From the NCBI GenBank assembly GCA_046594835.1, contig JBKJQZ010000069.1, positions 1-64,000 of the forward strand: DNA of 64,000 nucleotides, read 5' to 3'. Every line of letters begins with the position of its first letter. Position 1 is the first letter of the stretch. The notes beneath the pieces were generated by a model, which saw only the letters and a list, made by a program, of their open reading frames with translations, did not search any database and was not told where the DNA came from. Source of the DNA: JACCXE01 sp046594835. Lineage in GTDB: Bacteria; Actinomycetota; Acidimicrobiia; Acidimicrobiales; JACCXE01. The translations under genes and the position numbers were made by a program. Of this stretch, positions 9,412 through 17,717 are shown one piece after another.

Positions 9412-11397
9412 ATGCGAACTCGTCGATGGGCTACAGCGGGGCTAGCTGCCCTTACTGCAGTACCCGCGCTCTTCGTAGCAACCGCTAATCCCGCGAAGGC
9501 GGCTACCGGTCCTTACGGTGGCAACGCCGTTGCTGACTTGGTGCACGTCAACGCCCTGAACACGATCCCGGCGCTACCGGGCCTGGCCGACGTGCACGTG
9601 GCTCGGTCTTCGGCCGAGGTGAACTCGGTTGGCCTCGTGGGCAACACAGCCAAGCGGTCCGCGGCACGGGCCACCAATCTCGACGCCCCCCTCGTGGGTG
9701 GCGCAATCGACCTGAGTGGGCTCGTGGTTGAGGCCGTACAGACCGCACCGCCGAACAACGCCACGCCGACCACGGCGAGCCTCACGGGCCCGGTGGACGT
9801 TTCACCCGTCGCCAGCTTTGAGGCCGCCACGGCCACGGCCCACGCCCGGTGGGGTGCGAGCGACACCACCTGCATTCCCGCAGGTACCCCGATTTCCACG
9901 GCCAAGTCCGCGGTTCTTGACGCCGGTGTCCTCGGCCCGCTCCCGCTGCCTACCGGTAACGCGCTGGTCTCGGTCAACAACGCCAATGGTGGCGCGGCCT
10001 ACTCGCAGTCCAGCGTTGGCCTCGTCAACGTTGCGGGCCAGACCAACAAGGGCGTGAAGTCCGAGGTCCTCGACCAGGTCGATGGCATCGTGCTCTTTAA
10101 GGGTTCGCCAAGTGAGCTGACCCTCAACATCGTCGCCCCGCCGACCGTGCAGGCCACGGCCACCGGTACGGCGGCGACCTCGACGGTCACCTACAACCAG
10201 CCCGTCGTGCAGATCATCCAGGGTGGAACCGTCACCGACGTGCTGAATGCCACCGACGCCAACGTCGACATCCAGCTTCCGCCCGGGCCCACCCCGTTGA
10301 TGATCGCTCGCCTCCAGCTCGGCACCTTGCTCAATGTCGTCAAGACGGACACGCAGGCCAGCGGCGACGCCACGCTCCTTAGCCTCACCCTGCTCGACAT
10401 CACCGGCACCGTGACCCTCGCGAAGGCCGACATCGCTCCGATGAGCGTCAAGGCCACAGTTCCTGCGGGCGGCGTTACTTGCGGTGCTGGCCCCCTGTCG
10501 AACCTTCAGGTCGACGCCTCAACCCCGACCGTTCTCCCGAACGGCCAGTTTGAGTACGCCGTGACCATTCCGAACATCGGTGCGTGCACCGTTGACAAGG
10601 TCAAGGTCATCCTCACGGTCACTGGCCCCGCCGGAAGCTCGATCACCGATACCAGCCCCACCGCAAGCAGTGTGAACGGGTTGGTAGCGACCTGGAATGA
10701 CATCGGCTCGATTGCGCCCGGTGCGCTGAAGGTCGTGAAGGCCACCGTGAAGGTGCCCTCGGACGCGCCGCCCGGCGCCACCTATACCGGGATAGCGACC
10801 GCGTCCGGTACATGCGACGGATCCGGAACCGAAGCCACCGCGACGTCGGGTCCGATCCCGACCGTGGGTGCGCCCAGCGACGCCACCTGCGACATCTCAG
10901 CCAGCTCGCTGTCGTCATCGCACAAGGAAGTTCGCATCGGCGACTTCTTCAACGAGTACGTCCGAGTCAGCAACCTCGGCAAGGGCACGTGTAACTCGAT
11001 CTCGATCACGCTGAATTACCCGCCGGACTCCTCGTTCGTCACCTGCACCGATGACTGCACGCACTCGGACGCGACCCGCAAGGTCACTTGGACCGTCACG
11101 AACTTGGGCTCGGGTATCAGCAAGGACCTCGTCGCGACCTTCAAGGTGGACACCACTGCGAAGAACGGCGAGAACCTCGGCACGACTGTGACCATCAAGG
11201 CCGGTGGCCAGACGGTGACCGACAAGACGACCCTTCCGGTAGTCACATCCTCGAACGTGCTCAACAACGGTGCCCAACGAGCGCGAGGCCTGCTGCCCCG
11301 CACCGGTGCTGATGCACCGCTCGGGATTGCCCTTAGCCTTATGGGTGCCTTCGTGGCGCTGCGTGGCCTGCGGCGCCGCTTCGGCTTCGGCGGCTAA
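9412..11397 (+). CDS. LPxTG-anchored surface protein with DUF11/CARDB-like domains
   Basis: This 661-residue exported protein has a signal peptide ending near AKAAT (residue 31), a long Ser/Thr/Ala-rich ectodomain, and a complete sortase sorting signal: LPRTG at residues 628-632, a hydrophobic stretch, and the basic tail LRGLRRRFGFGG. The region from about residue 370 contains two Ig-like repeats of the CARDB/DUF11 type (FEYAVTIPNIGACTVDKVKV and FNEYVRVSNLGKGTCNSISI), each with cysteines. The ATG at 9412 with AGGAG at 9396-9400 is preferred to an earlier TTG at 9382. The 218-bp gap upstream holds a 6-bp hairpin at 9278-9292 and presumably the promoter. A strong terminator follows. No sortase gene is in the window. 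Confidence 0.82.
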   Translation: MRTRRWATAGLAALTAVPALFVATANPAKAATGPYGGNAVADLVHVNALNTIPALPGLADVHVARSSAEVNSVGLVGNTAKRSAARATNLDAPLVGGAIDLSGLVVEAVQTAPPNNATPTTASLTGPVDVSPVASFEAATATAHARWGASDTTCIPAGTPISTAKSAVLDAGVLGPLPLPTGNALVSVNNANGGAAYSQSSVGLVNVAGQTNKGVKSEVLDQVDGIVLFKGSPSELTLNIVAPPTVQATATGTAATSTVTYNQPVVQIIQGGTVTDVLNATDANVDIQLPPGPTPLMIARLQLGTLLNVVKTDTQASGDATLLSLTLLDITGTVTLAKADIAPMSVKATVPAGGVTCGAGPLSNLQVDASTPTVLPNGQFEYAVTIPNIGACTVDKVKVILTVTGPAGSSITDTSPTASSVNGLVATWNDIGSIAPGALKVVKATVKVPSDAPPGATYTGIATASGTCDGSGTEATATSGPIPTVGAPSDATCDISASSLSSSHKEVRIGDFFNEYVRVSNLGKGTCNSISITLNYPPDSSFVTCTDDCTHSDATRKVTWTVTNLGSGISKDLVATFKVDTTAKNGENLGTTVTIKAGGQTVTDKTTLPVVTSSNVLNNGAQRARGLLPRTGADAPLGIALSLMGAFVALRGLRRRFGFGG

Positions 11398-11415
11398 CCG
11401 AAGTTTCAGATTGTG

Positions 11416-11445
11416 AAAGAGCCTCGGCTTCGGCCGGGGCTCTTT
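11416..11445 (+). terminator. Strong hairpin terminator after the LPxTG gene
   Basis: A 13-bp stem (AAAGAGCCTCGGC against GCCGGGGCTCTTT, one T-G wobble) closes a TTCG tetraloop 18 bp after the surface-protein stop. The A-rich 5' arm and T-rich 3' arm allow termination on both strands. This separates the surface-protein gene from the next small gene. Confidence 0.85.
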
Positions 11446-11465
11446 CGCGTCTGGGGTTCGGTAGG

Positions 11466-11612
11466 GTGACGCGTGTGAAGGGCTTCCGCCGCGCGTTCGT
11501 CGCCTTGTTCATCGCGGCGCTGGCCACCGCCCTCGTGCGCCTGCGCGGTAGCGGTGGCACCCCGCCGAGTGGCGGCGGCTGGCATGAAGTTCCCGCCGAC
11601 GAACTGCGCTAA
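11466..11612 (+). CDS. Small single-pass membrane protein, hypothetical
   Basis: A 48-codon frame starting with GTG at 11466 (or GTG at 11475, giving 45 residues). It encodes a basic start (KGFRRAFV), one hydrophobic helix (ALFIAALATALVRL), a Gly/Pro linker and the acidic tail WHEVPADELR. The stop is nine bases before the next gene, so it looks like the first gene of a short operon. I do not recognise a family. The support is the membrane-protein pattern, the tight spacing, and its place directly behind a terminator where a new transcript should start. Confidence 0.5.
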   Translation: MTRVKGFRRAFVALFIAALATALVRLRGSGGTPPSGGGWHEVPADELR

Positions 11613-11620
11613 CTCGCTTC

Positions 11621-12628
11621 GTGGCTAAGTCAGCGGCGATCAACGTCGCCGTCATCGGGACGGGCGCGGTCGGGCTTCGGGCGGCGCGGCAGCTCCACGA
11701 AACCGATGGGGTGGCACGCGTGGTTGTCGTGGCGCGTAAAGCCGTGCGCGCTGCGTCGATCGCAGGCCAGCTCGGCGAAGGCGCGTCGGTGGGGGAGTGG
11801 CCTCAGGTCGTACGCGATGTCGACGCCGTGGTGCTCGCCGTGCCCGACACGCTCCACGCCGACATGGCGCGGGTTTGTCTCGGTGACGGCGCCAGCGTGG
11901 TGTCCACTGCGGGTTCCATCGAAGCGGTCGACGGTGTGAGCGGGCTTGCGGCGCGCGCATCCGCGCTCGGCCTTTCTGCGGTGGCTGGCGTCGCGATGTC
12001 GCCGGGCTTGTCGTGCCTGCTGGCGTGGCGAGCCGCCCGCGATCTCGATGTTGTCGACGAAATCCACGTCGCGAAGTCCGGCACCGGCGGCCCTGCGTGC
12101 GCGCGGGCAACGCACGCTGCGTTGCGCGGTCCGGCGGCGGTGTGGCGCGACGGACGCTGGCAGTCCGAGCCCGCAGGTTCGGGACGCGAGCTGTGCTGGT
12201 TCCCCGAACCCATCGGTGGCCTCGACTGTTACGCGGCGAGTTCGGCCGAGGCGGCCCTCATGGTGGCCGCGTTCCCCACCGCTCGGCGCGTCACCGCTCG
12301 CGTCGCGGCAACCCGTCGAGATAAGGCAACGACATGGCTTCCGATGCTGCGCCCGCCCCACCCCGAAGGCCTCCTCGGTGCGGTGCGCGTGGAAGTGCGG
12401 GGCTGGAAGCGCGGCGTTGCCACCACCAACGTGATGGGCGCAGTTGATCGTCCCGCGGTTGCCGCGGGAACGTTGGCCGCGCTGGCGGCGGTCGGCGCGG
12501 TGCGGGGTGAACTCACGCCGGGTGCCGGCGGGATTGCGGCACTGGCCGCAGACCCGGGCCGGCTCCTTGCCGACCTAGCCGAACGCGGCGTAAAAGTGGC
12601 GTCGTACGCAACCGTCGCTGACACCTGA
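11621..12628 (+). CDS. NAD(P)-binding Rossmann-fold dehydrogenase, hypothetical
   Basis: The 335-residue protein begins with a dinucleotide-binding fold: NVAVIGTGAVGLRAARQL at residues 8-25, followed by VVVVARKA where the cofactor ribose is normally read, and DAVVLAVPDTLHADMA. The middle part (VAMSPGLSCLLAWRAARDLD and HVAKSGTGGPACARATHAAL) resembles saccharopine-dehydrogenase or oxidoreductase-like proteins that act on carboxylic substrates. I cannot name the substrate. The start is GTG at 11621, nine bases after the small membrane-protein gene. No catalytic motif allows a finer call. Confidence 0.65.
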   Translation: MAKSAAINVAVIGTGAVGLRAARQLHETDGVARVVVVARKAVRAASIAGQLGEGASVGEWPQVVRDVDAVVLAVPDTLHADMARVCLGDGASVVSTAGSIEAVDGVSGLAARASALGLSAVAGVAMSPGLSCLLAWRAARDLDVVDEIHVAKSGTGGPACARATHAALRGPAAVWRDGRWQSEPAGSGRELCWFPEPIGGLDCYAASSAEAALMVAAFPTARRVTARVAATRRDKATTWLPMLRPPHPEGLLGAVRVEVRGWKRGVATTNVMGAVDRPAVAAGTLAALAAVGAVRGELTPGAGGIAALAADPGRLLADLAERGVKVASYATVADT

Positions 12629-12700
12629 GCTTTCTCACTACCTGGAAACAAGTACCGAGTACTTGGGGCCGCCTCGGAGCCTGTCCGTACGGTCCAAAGC

Positions 12701-14371
12701 GTGGAACTCGCCCAACTGCTGCGCCGCCCGTCGCCGCCGGACCGATCGCTGTTGCTGAGTACGACGAACTCCGCAGGCGTTGCCGGAACGCGTCGCGCGG
12801 ATAGGCGTGCGCACCACGAACCAGCATCACGTCCGGGCGAGCGTGTGGCTCAGGAGTTCGAGAGCTTCGAGGGGTTCGATCGGCTTTCGATGCGCATGCA
12901 CGAACGCCTTGGCTCAAAAGCAATTCTTGTGTACGCGCTCCTGGCCGGCGTGGTCGCGGTGTTCGGCGCGGGCCTCGAGGTCGTGACTGCGTACCAATAC
13001 GCCGGGCGACGCATCCAAGGCGTGGGCAGCGTGGCGATCGCCGGCCAGTTCATCAGTCTCGTCTGCGTGACTACCGCCGCGTTTCTGACGGCGCGCCTTC
13101 TCGGTCCCGCTTTCGGGTTCGTAGGCTCAGACGATCGCGAGCGGGACGCGCCGGCGGCGTGGCTGGCCGCGATCCGCGGACTCGACCGAGCCGTCTCGCT
13201 GGGCTTTGTGCTCTTTGGGCTTGCGAATGTTCCCCTCGCGTTCTACGCCCGTTCGGCCCTCGACCTCGGGCCGGCGGCGGTCCCCGTGGCGTTCAGTTTC
13301 ATGGTGTTATTCACTGCGCTCGCCGCTTGCCTCGACTACGTCGCGTTCCGTCGCCTGTTGCGGCCTCTCATCCATACGATCGCGGCCCATCTTGCCGAAG
13401 ACTTCGAACCGCAGTACCGGACACCGCCGCTACGACTCCGGTTGTTTTCGGTGATGCTCGTGTTGACCACAGTCGCGGGCACAACTGCCGCGTCGGTCGG
13501 CACCGGCGACATCGTGTCGCGGCTCGCCCTCGGCTTGGGGGTGTCGGGCGGATTCGTATTGGTCTACGGCGTGCTGTTGGCTTTCTTGCTCACCGACAGC
13601 GTCTCCAATCCGATGGACGAACTCGTGCGCGCGACCCGGCGAGTCGCGATCGGCGACTTCTCGACGCGGGTTCCAGTGGTGGATGCCGACGACACTGGTT
13701 CTTTGGCGACCGCGTTCAACCACATGATGCGCGGGCTCACCGAACGCCAGACACTGCGAGAAGCAATGGGTAGCTACGTGGATCCGTACGTGGCCGAACG
13801 TGTCCTTGCGGAAGGCCAGATGCTCGGCGGCCACGCGGTTGACGCCACCGTGCTGTTTGTTGACATTCGAGGCTTCACCGCGTGGTGCGACGGGCGCACC
13901 GCAGAGGAGACCGTTGCCCACCTCAACGACTTCTTTGGACTCGTCGTACCGATACTCGCCGAGCGGGGTGGCCACGCAAACAAATTCATGGGCGACGGGC
14001 TGCTTGCGGCGTTCGGTGTGCCCACCGCATGTGAGGACCACGCCGACCGCGCGTTGCAGGCTTCAATCCGGGTTATCGAGGCCATCCGCGCTCGGTACGG
14101 CGAGGAGCTACGCGTTGGAATTGGAATCAATACGGGCCGGCTTGTCGTCGGCAGTATCGGCGGCGGCGGCCGACTTGAGTTCGGCTTGATTGGCGACGTG
14201 GTGAATGTGGCCTCGCGCGTTGAACAATGCACAAAGGACACCGGCGACGCGATCCTGTTTACCGACGCAACCCGCGCCGCACTCGCGCAGGAGTATGCAC
14301 TTGTTGCCCGCGGCGCAACGGCGGTGCGCGGCAAAACTGCCCCGGTCGCTCTGTACGCGCTCGAAGTTTGA
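12701..14371 (+). CDS. Membrane class III adenylate cyclase with HAMP domain
   Basis: The 556-residue protein has six predicted membrane helices (about residues 70-290), a HAMP linker (about 300-350) and a class III nucleotide cyclase domain (about 383-556). Metal-binding aspartates are D388 in FVDIRGF and D432 in KFMGDG. Lysine K428 favours ATP as substrate, and IGDVVNVASRVEQ supplies the transition-state Asn and Arg. All catalytic positions are present, so it should make cAMP. The start is GTG at 12701; ATG at 12890 just before TM1 is possible and would remove a 63-residue basic leader. It may be linked to the truncated cNMP-binding gene near 23.7 kb, but that is inference. Confidence 0.88.
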   Translation: MELAQLLRRPSPPDRSLLLSTTNSAGVAGTRRADRRAHHEPASRPGERVAQEFESFEGFDRLSMRMHERLGSKAILVYALLAGVVAVFGAGLEVVTAYQYAGRRIQGVGSVAIAGQFISLVCVTTAAFLTARLLGPAFGFVGSDDRERDAPAAWLAAIRGLDRAVSLGFVLFGLANVPLAFYARSALDLGPAAVPVAFSFMVLFTALAACLDYVAFRRLLRPLIHTIAAHLAEDFEPQYRTPPLRLRLFSVMLVLTTVAGTTAASVGTGDIVSRLALGLGVSGGFVLVYGVLLAFLLTDSVSNPMDELVRATRRVAIGDFSTRVPVVDADDTGSLATAFNHMMRGLTERQTLREAMGSYVDPYVAERVLAEGQMLGGHAVDATVLFVDIRGFTAWCDGRTAEETVAHLNDFFGLVVPILAERGGHANKFMGDGLLAAFGVPTACEDHADRALQASIRVIEAIRARYGEELRVGIGINTGRLVVGSIGGGGRLEFGLIGDVVNVASRVEQCTKDTGDAILFTDATRAALAQEYALVARGATAVRGKTAPVALYALEV

Positions 14372-14488
14372 TATAGCCGTACGGTGAATGCGTCTCCAGG
14401 CCGGGTGCGAAAGACCGCAACGACCTCCGGAATGCGCTTCTTGCCGCAACTTGAGGCTCCGACGGAGCCACTTGGGTACTAGAGCGCC

Positions 14489-15364
14489 ATGGAATTCAAC
14501 GACGATGCACGACTGGACACGTCACAGGTAAGCGACGGGCGCGGCCGCGGCGGGATGATGGGCGCACTGCCCGGCGGTCGCCTCGCTGCAGGCGGTGGCG
14601 GACTCGGCCTCATCGGCGTGGTGATTGCGATCGTCCTTAGTCTCACGAACGGTGGCGGATCGACCAATCTCGCGACGCCCACAACACCGGGTGAAGTTGC
14701 GACGCAGTGCCAGACCGGCGCCGACGCCAACCAACGCACCGATTGCCGCGTGGTCGGCATCGTCAACAGCGTCCAGGCGTTCTGGGCCGACGAAGCGCCC
14801 AACCAAGGGCTTGCGTACGTAGACGCCAAGACGCGGTTGTTCAGCCAGCAGATATCGACGGGTTGTGGCCCGGCGTCATCCTCGACCGGACCGTTCTATT
14901 GCCCGGCCGACAAGTACGTGTATCTCGACCTCACCTTTTTCGATGAGCTGCGCAGTCAGTTCGGCGCCACTGGTGGGCCGTTCGCGCAGGCCTACGTGAT
15001 CGCGCACGAATATGGCCACCACGTGCAGGACATCCTGGGCACCATGGACCGCATCGACCAGCGCGCCACCGGACCCCAGAGTGATTCGGTGCGGCTCGAA
15101 CTCCAGGCCGACTGTTACGCGGGCGTGTGGGCCGCGCACGCAGTGGAAACCGGGTTCATCTCCCAGCTCACCGACGCCGACATCGCCGACGGACTCGACG
15201 CCGCGGCTGCGGTGGGCGACGACCGCACCCAGGAAAAGTTTCAGGGCGAAGTAAACCCCGAAGCCTGGACCCACGGTTCGGCGGCGTCGCGGCAGAAGTG
15301 GTTCCGCGCCGGCTATACGACCGGCGATCCGACGAAGTGCGACACCTTCGTTGGCTCAGTGTGA
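14489..15364 (+). CDS. Neutral zinc metallopeptidase, YpfJ-like
   Basis: This is a 291-residue type II membrane protein: a Gly-rich cytoplasmic start, one transmembrane helix near residues 36-54 (LGLIGVVIAIVLSL), and an extracytoplasmic domain of the putative neutral zinc metallopeptidase family. The zinc site is HEYGHH with H173, E174 and H177, and the downstream LELQADCYAGVWAAHA provides the third-ligand region. Four cysteines are likely in disulfides (CQTG, DCR, CGP, YCP). The last base of its stop is the first base of the next start (TGATG), so the two genes are coupled. Substrate unknown. Confidence 0.87.
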   Translation: MEFNDDARLDTSQVSDGRGRGGMMGALPGGRLAAGGGGLGLIGVVIAIVLSLTNGGGSTNLATPTTPGEVATQCQTGADANQRTDCRVVGIVNSVQAFWADEAPNQGLAYVDAKTRLFSQQISTGCGPASSSTGPFYCPADKYVYLDLTFFDELRSQFGATGGPFAQAYVIAHEYGHHVQDILGTMDRIDQRATGPQSDSVRLELQADCYAGVWAAHAVETGFISQLTDADIADGLDAAAAVGDDRTQEKFQGEVNPEAWTHGSAASRQKWFRAGYTTGDPTKCDTFVGSV

Positions 15365-15705
15365 TGACGGTGACCGCTGACATCGAGATCGTGCGCGCGA
15401 TGTTCGCGGCATATCTGGAGGGCGATACCGAGACCGCAGACCGGCTGCTCGCGGACGACTTCCAGTTCACTAGTCCGCAGGACGACCACATCGACAAGAG
15501 CGCGTTCATGGCGCGCTGCTTTCCGACGGCGGAGCGGGTCGTGACCCAGGAAATCCTTGAGCTGGTCTCGGCCGGCACGAATGGCGTTTTCATCATGTAC
15601 GAGTACATGCTGAAGACGGGCGAGCGGCACCGCAACGCCGAGTTCATCACCGTGCGTAACGGCAAACTCGTCGAGACGCAGGTGTTCTTCGGCGGCGGTT
15701 ACTGA
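15364..15705 (+). CDS. SnoaL/NTF2-like polyketide-cyclase-fold protein
   Basis: A 113-residue protein with the NTF2-like cone fold: helix IEIVRAMFAAYLEGDTETADRLLADDFQFTSP, then strands ending FITVRNGKLVETQVFFGGGY. This matches the SnoaL-like/ketosteroid-isomerase-like superfamily used for small-molecule isomerisation, hydration or as a binding scaffold. The ATG at 15364 overlaps the preceding stop by one base, which fixes the start; a longer frame opens inside the peptidase gene but is not plausible. No catalytic assignment can be made from the sequence. Confidence 0.8.
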   Translation: MTVTADIEIVRAMFAAYLEGDTETADRLLADDFQFTSPQDDHIDKSAFMARCFPTAERVVTQEILELVSAGTNGVFIMYEYMLKTGERHRNAEFITVRNGKLVETQVFFGGGY

Positions 15706-15716
15706 TCGCTTGGGTT

Positions 15717-17189
15717 CTACGTGCGCGCTTCGTAGTGGACGATTCGGTTCTCCACCCGCACCGCTCCGGGCGGGCAACCGGGCGCGAAGTCCGCCGTGAC
15801 CACACGGAACTCCGATTGTGTTGGTCCGGTGTAGAAGACCCCGGCGGGGGCTGCACCAACGACGCAGTACGTGTATCCCGGTCGGAGGTAGCGCCACATT
15901 GACGCCACGTTCCACTGCCGCGCCGCCTCGGCGTAATCGACCCGCTCAATCCGGTAGTACTGGGCATTCGCGCTCGTCATCACTGCGAACAGGACCGCCA
16001 CGACCGCGAGGAGTCCGATGGCGGCTTCGGGTCGGTGGCGTTTCAGGCTCGGGTAGACGATGCCGACGACGCCCGCCCAGGTCAGCGGCAAGAACTGTAA
16101 GTAACGCATGTCGTTGGAGTTTGGTTGGGCCGACACGATCACAAGCAGGGCGAGACCGGTGAGAGCGACCACGCGCCCGCGTCGGCCGTGCACGACGACG
16201 AGTAGTCCGACGAACAACACGAGGTACACGACGACGTTTACGTTCCAGAACCCACCCATGCGGTAGCCGGCCGCAGTATGGCCTTGATCGATGATCCAGC
16301 GGGCGCGATCCGGGTAATGCGTCGGAACCCCGATCTCGAACAACGAGCGGAAGAACACGACCACTTGGTTTGCGTGGGCTAGCGACGGGGGACGCTGGTC
16401 GCCAACCCCGACGTCGGAGTACCGCCATGTAGCGGGGAATACGTTGCCGAGCACCGGAAACTCGACGGGCCAAAATGGGTTGCCGAACACCAAGAAGTTC
16501 TTGATGTAGTTCCCCAACCCGATCACGACCAGCGCCCCGAATTCCGCGACGCGGCGAGTGCGGTCTGCCACAGGGGCGGTCCAGGGCCGGTACACCAGCG
16601 CGTAGAGCCCGAAGCCAATCATGCAGATCAACCCAAGCTGCGGCTTGGACCACAACGCGCCCACCAGCGCGCCCGCGCCGATAAAGAACAGGCGGCGATC
16701 GTGGCGGCGGTCGTGCAAGTAAACGAACACGATGGTGCAAAGGCCCGTCGCTAGCAGCGAGTTCGAGAACAGGTCGACGTAGCTGGTGGCCGTGTGAATG
16801 ATCACCATCGGTGCGGTCAGCGCGATCGGCGCTATCACATAGAACGGCGCGTGCAGCTTGAACTGGCACACCGCAAGGAAGCCGCCGAAGGCCGCGATGT
16901 TCAACACGCCGATGGTGTTGATGTCGTTGGTCGCGCGCCACACCAATCCCATCAAGAGGTGGGGGAGGGCGGGATAGCCGTCGTAGAAGTCCTGCAGCCG
17001 TTGGGTGAGTTCGAACGGAACGTGGATGCCGGCAGCCTTGGCCGCGAAGGGGACGTGGTACGCCCACGCGTCCCAGCGCAGCTCGAGGCGCGTGTAGGAA
17101 CGCACAGCGAGAACGCCAAGCGCGAGGAGCGTGACGATTCCGAGTGCCGTCTCAACTACGACAGTGGCGGTGGTGAGCCGGGCCCGAAT
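15717..17189 (-). CDS. Polytopic membrane protein, GT-C glycosyltransferase-like (copy B)
   Basis: This is a paralogue of the protein at 7236-8729. It shares RSYTRLELRWDAW, HVPF, DGYPALPHL, VIIHTATSYVDLFSNSLLATG and the tail EAARQWN...YLRPGYTYC. The first canonical start on this strand is GTG at 17105, which would delete the first membrane helix. In-frame codons upstream to 17189 encode a hydrophobic helix (TATVVVETALGIVTLLALGV) at the same place as TM1 of copy A, and no ATG, GTG or TTG lies between it and a TAG at 17199-17201. I therefore extend to an ATT at 17189, giving 490 residues against 497 in copy A. The exact start is uncertain. Confidence 0.72.
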   Translation of the reverse strand: MRARLTTATVVVETALGIVTLLALGVLAVRSYTRLELRWDAWAYHVPFAAKAAGIHVPFELTQRLQDFYDGYPALPHLLMGLVWRATNDINTIGVLNIAAFGGFLAVCQFKLHAPFYVIAPIALTAPMVIIHTATSYVDLFSNSLLATGLCTIVFVYLHDRRHDRRLFFIGAGALVGALWSKPQLGLICMIGFGLYALVYRPWTAPVADRTRRVAEFGALVVIGLGNYIKNFLVFGNPFWPVEFPVLGNVFPATWRYSDVGVGDQRPPSLAHANQVVVFFRSLFEIGVPTHYPDRARWIIDQGHTAAGYRMGGFWNVNVVVYLVLFVGLLVVVHGRRGRVVALTGLALLVIVSAQPNSNDMRYLQFLPLTWAGVVGIVYPSLKRHRPEAAIGLLAVVAVLFAVMTSANAQYYRIERVDYAEAARQWNVASMWRYLRPGYTYCVVGAAPAGVFYTGPTQSEFRVVTADFAPGCPPGAVRVENRIVHYEART

Positions 17190-17475
17190 GCACCGAGGCT
17201 ACGCGGCACGTCGAATCAAAGTCACCCATGGCAGGTTCGCTACGATGACCCACGCGTTAAGGTGGCGCGGGGCCGGTACAAAACCCCGCCGTGCTGGGCA
17301 AACGTGCCCGCGATCACGAGCGTCAGAACGCATTGACCTCCATTTCAGAACGCTTTGACTCGGCGCGCTCTCCCGTGCCGAAATAGTTAGGCCCGCCAAA
17401 ACCGCGGCCAGTTCTCCCGTTGGGCCTGCGTCGAACCTGCCGGGCGACAAGCAGGCTCAACGGGAGTTGTCGCGG
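17190..17475. other. Intergenic region upstream of copy B
   Basis: About 290 bp separates the start of the copy-B membrane protein from the end of the next minus-strand gene. It holds a pair of 15-bp direct repeats (17323-17359) and a 44-codon minus-strand frame (17199-17333) preceded very closely by GGAGGT. The frame ends at the TAG just before copy B and looks unlike a real protein. I see no other gene. Confidence 0.5.
17323..17359 (-). promoter_or_regulatory. Direct repeat pair, candidate operator
   Basis: TCAGAACGCATTGAC (17323-17337) recurs as TCAGAACGCTTTGAC (17345-17359), one mismatch in 15 bases. The period is 22 bp, two helical turns, so both copies face the same side of the DNA. 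It lies about 135 bp upstream of the copy-B start. Binding of a regulator is inference. Confidence 0.4.
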
Positions 17476-17706
17476 TCAGTCCTGAATCTCGAGGTGAAAC
17501 CAGGTGGCTTCGTCTTCGAATTGGAACTCGAACGACTCGCCGGCGTCGAACTCGAGACAGTCGCCAACGGCGAGCACGGTGCCGGAGGGGAGGTGGGTCA
17601 TCTCGCCCTTAGTTGGGAAGATGAAACACCGCCCGACCGGCGTGTGAAACGCCTTCATCGTGCGCGAAGTCCCGCTGCTTGAATGGATCACGGAAATCTG
17701 ACGCAT
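17476..17706 (-). CDS. Small hypothetical protein, beta-rich
   Basis: A 76-residue acidic protein I do not recognise. It reads as alternating short strands (VGRCFIFPTKGEMTHLPSGTVLAVGDCLEFDAG) ending FEFQFEDEATWFHLEIQD, which suggests a small beta-barrel or cupin-like fold; no signal peptide or membrane segment is present. It ends well before the copy-B gene and starts 12 bp after the stop of the cysteine-rich secreted protein, so the two may share a transcript. The ATG at 17706 is preceded by AGGG at moderate distance. Confidence 0.5.
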   Translation of the reverse strand: MRQISVIHSSSGTSRTMKAFHTPVGRCFIFPTKGEMTHLPSGTVLAVGDCLEFDAGESFEFQFEDEATWFHLEIQD

Positions 17707-17717
17707 CGACTTCGACC

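Noticed and set aside
14383..14481. 32-codon GTG frame between the cyclase and metallopeptidase genes
   Set aside because: No ribosome binding site or recognisable feature; the small hairpin at 14455-14469 has no T tract.
17199..17333. 44-codon minus-strand frame with GGAGGT two bases before ATG
   Set aside because: Spacing is too short, the sequence is basic and unlike a protein core, and it overlaps the direct repeats; it may be only chance.
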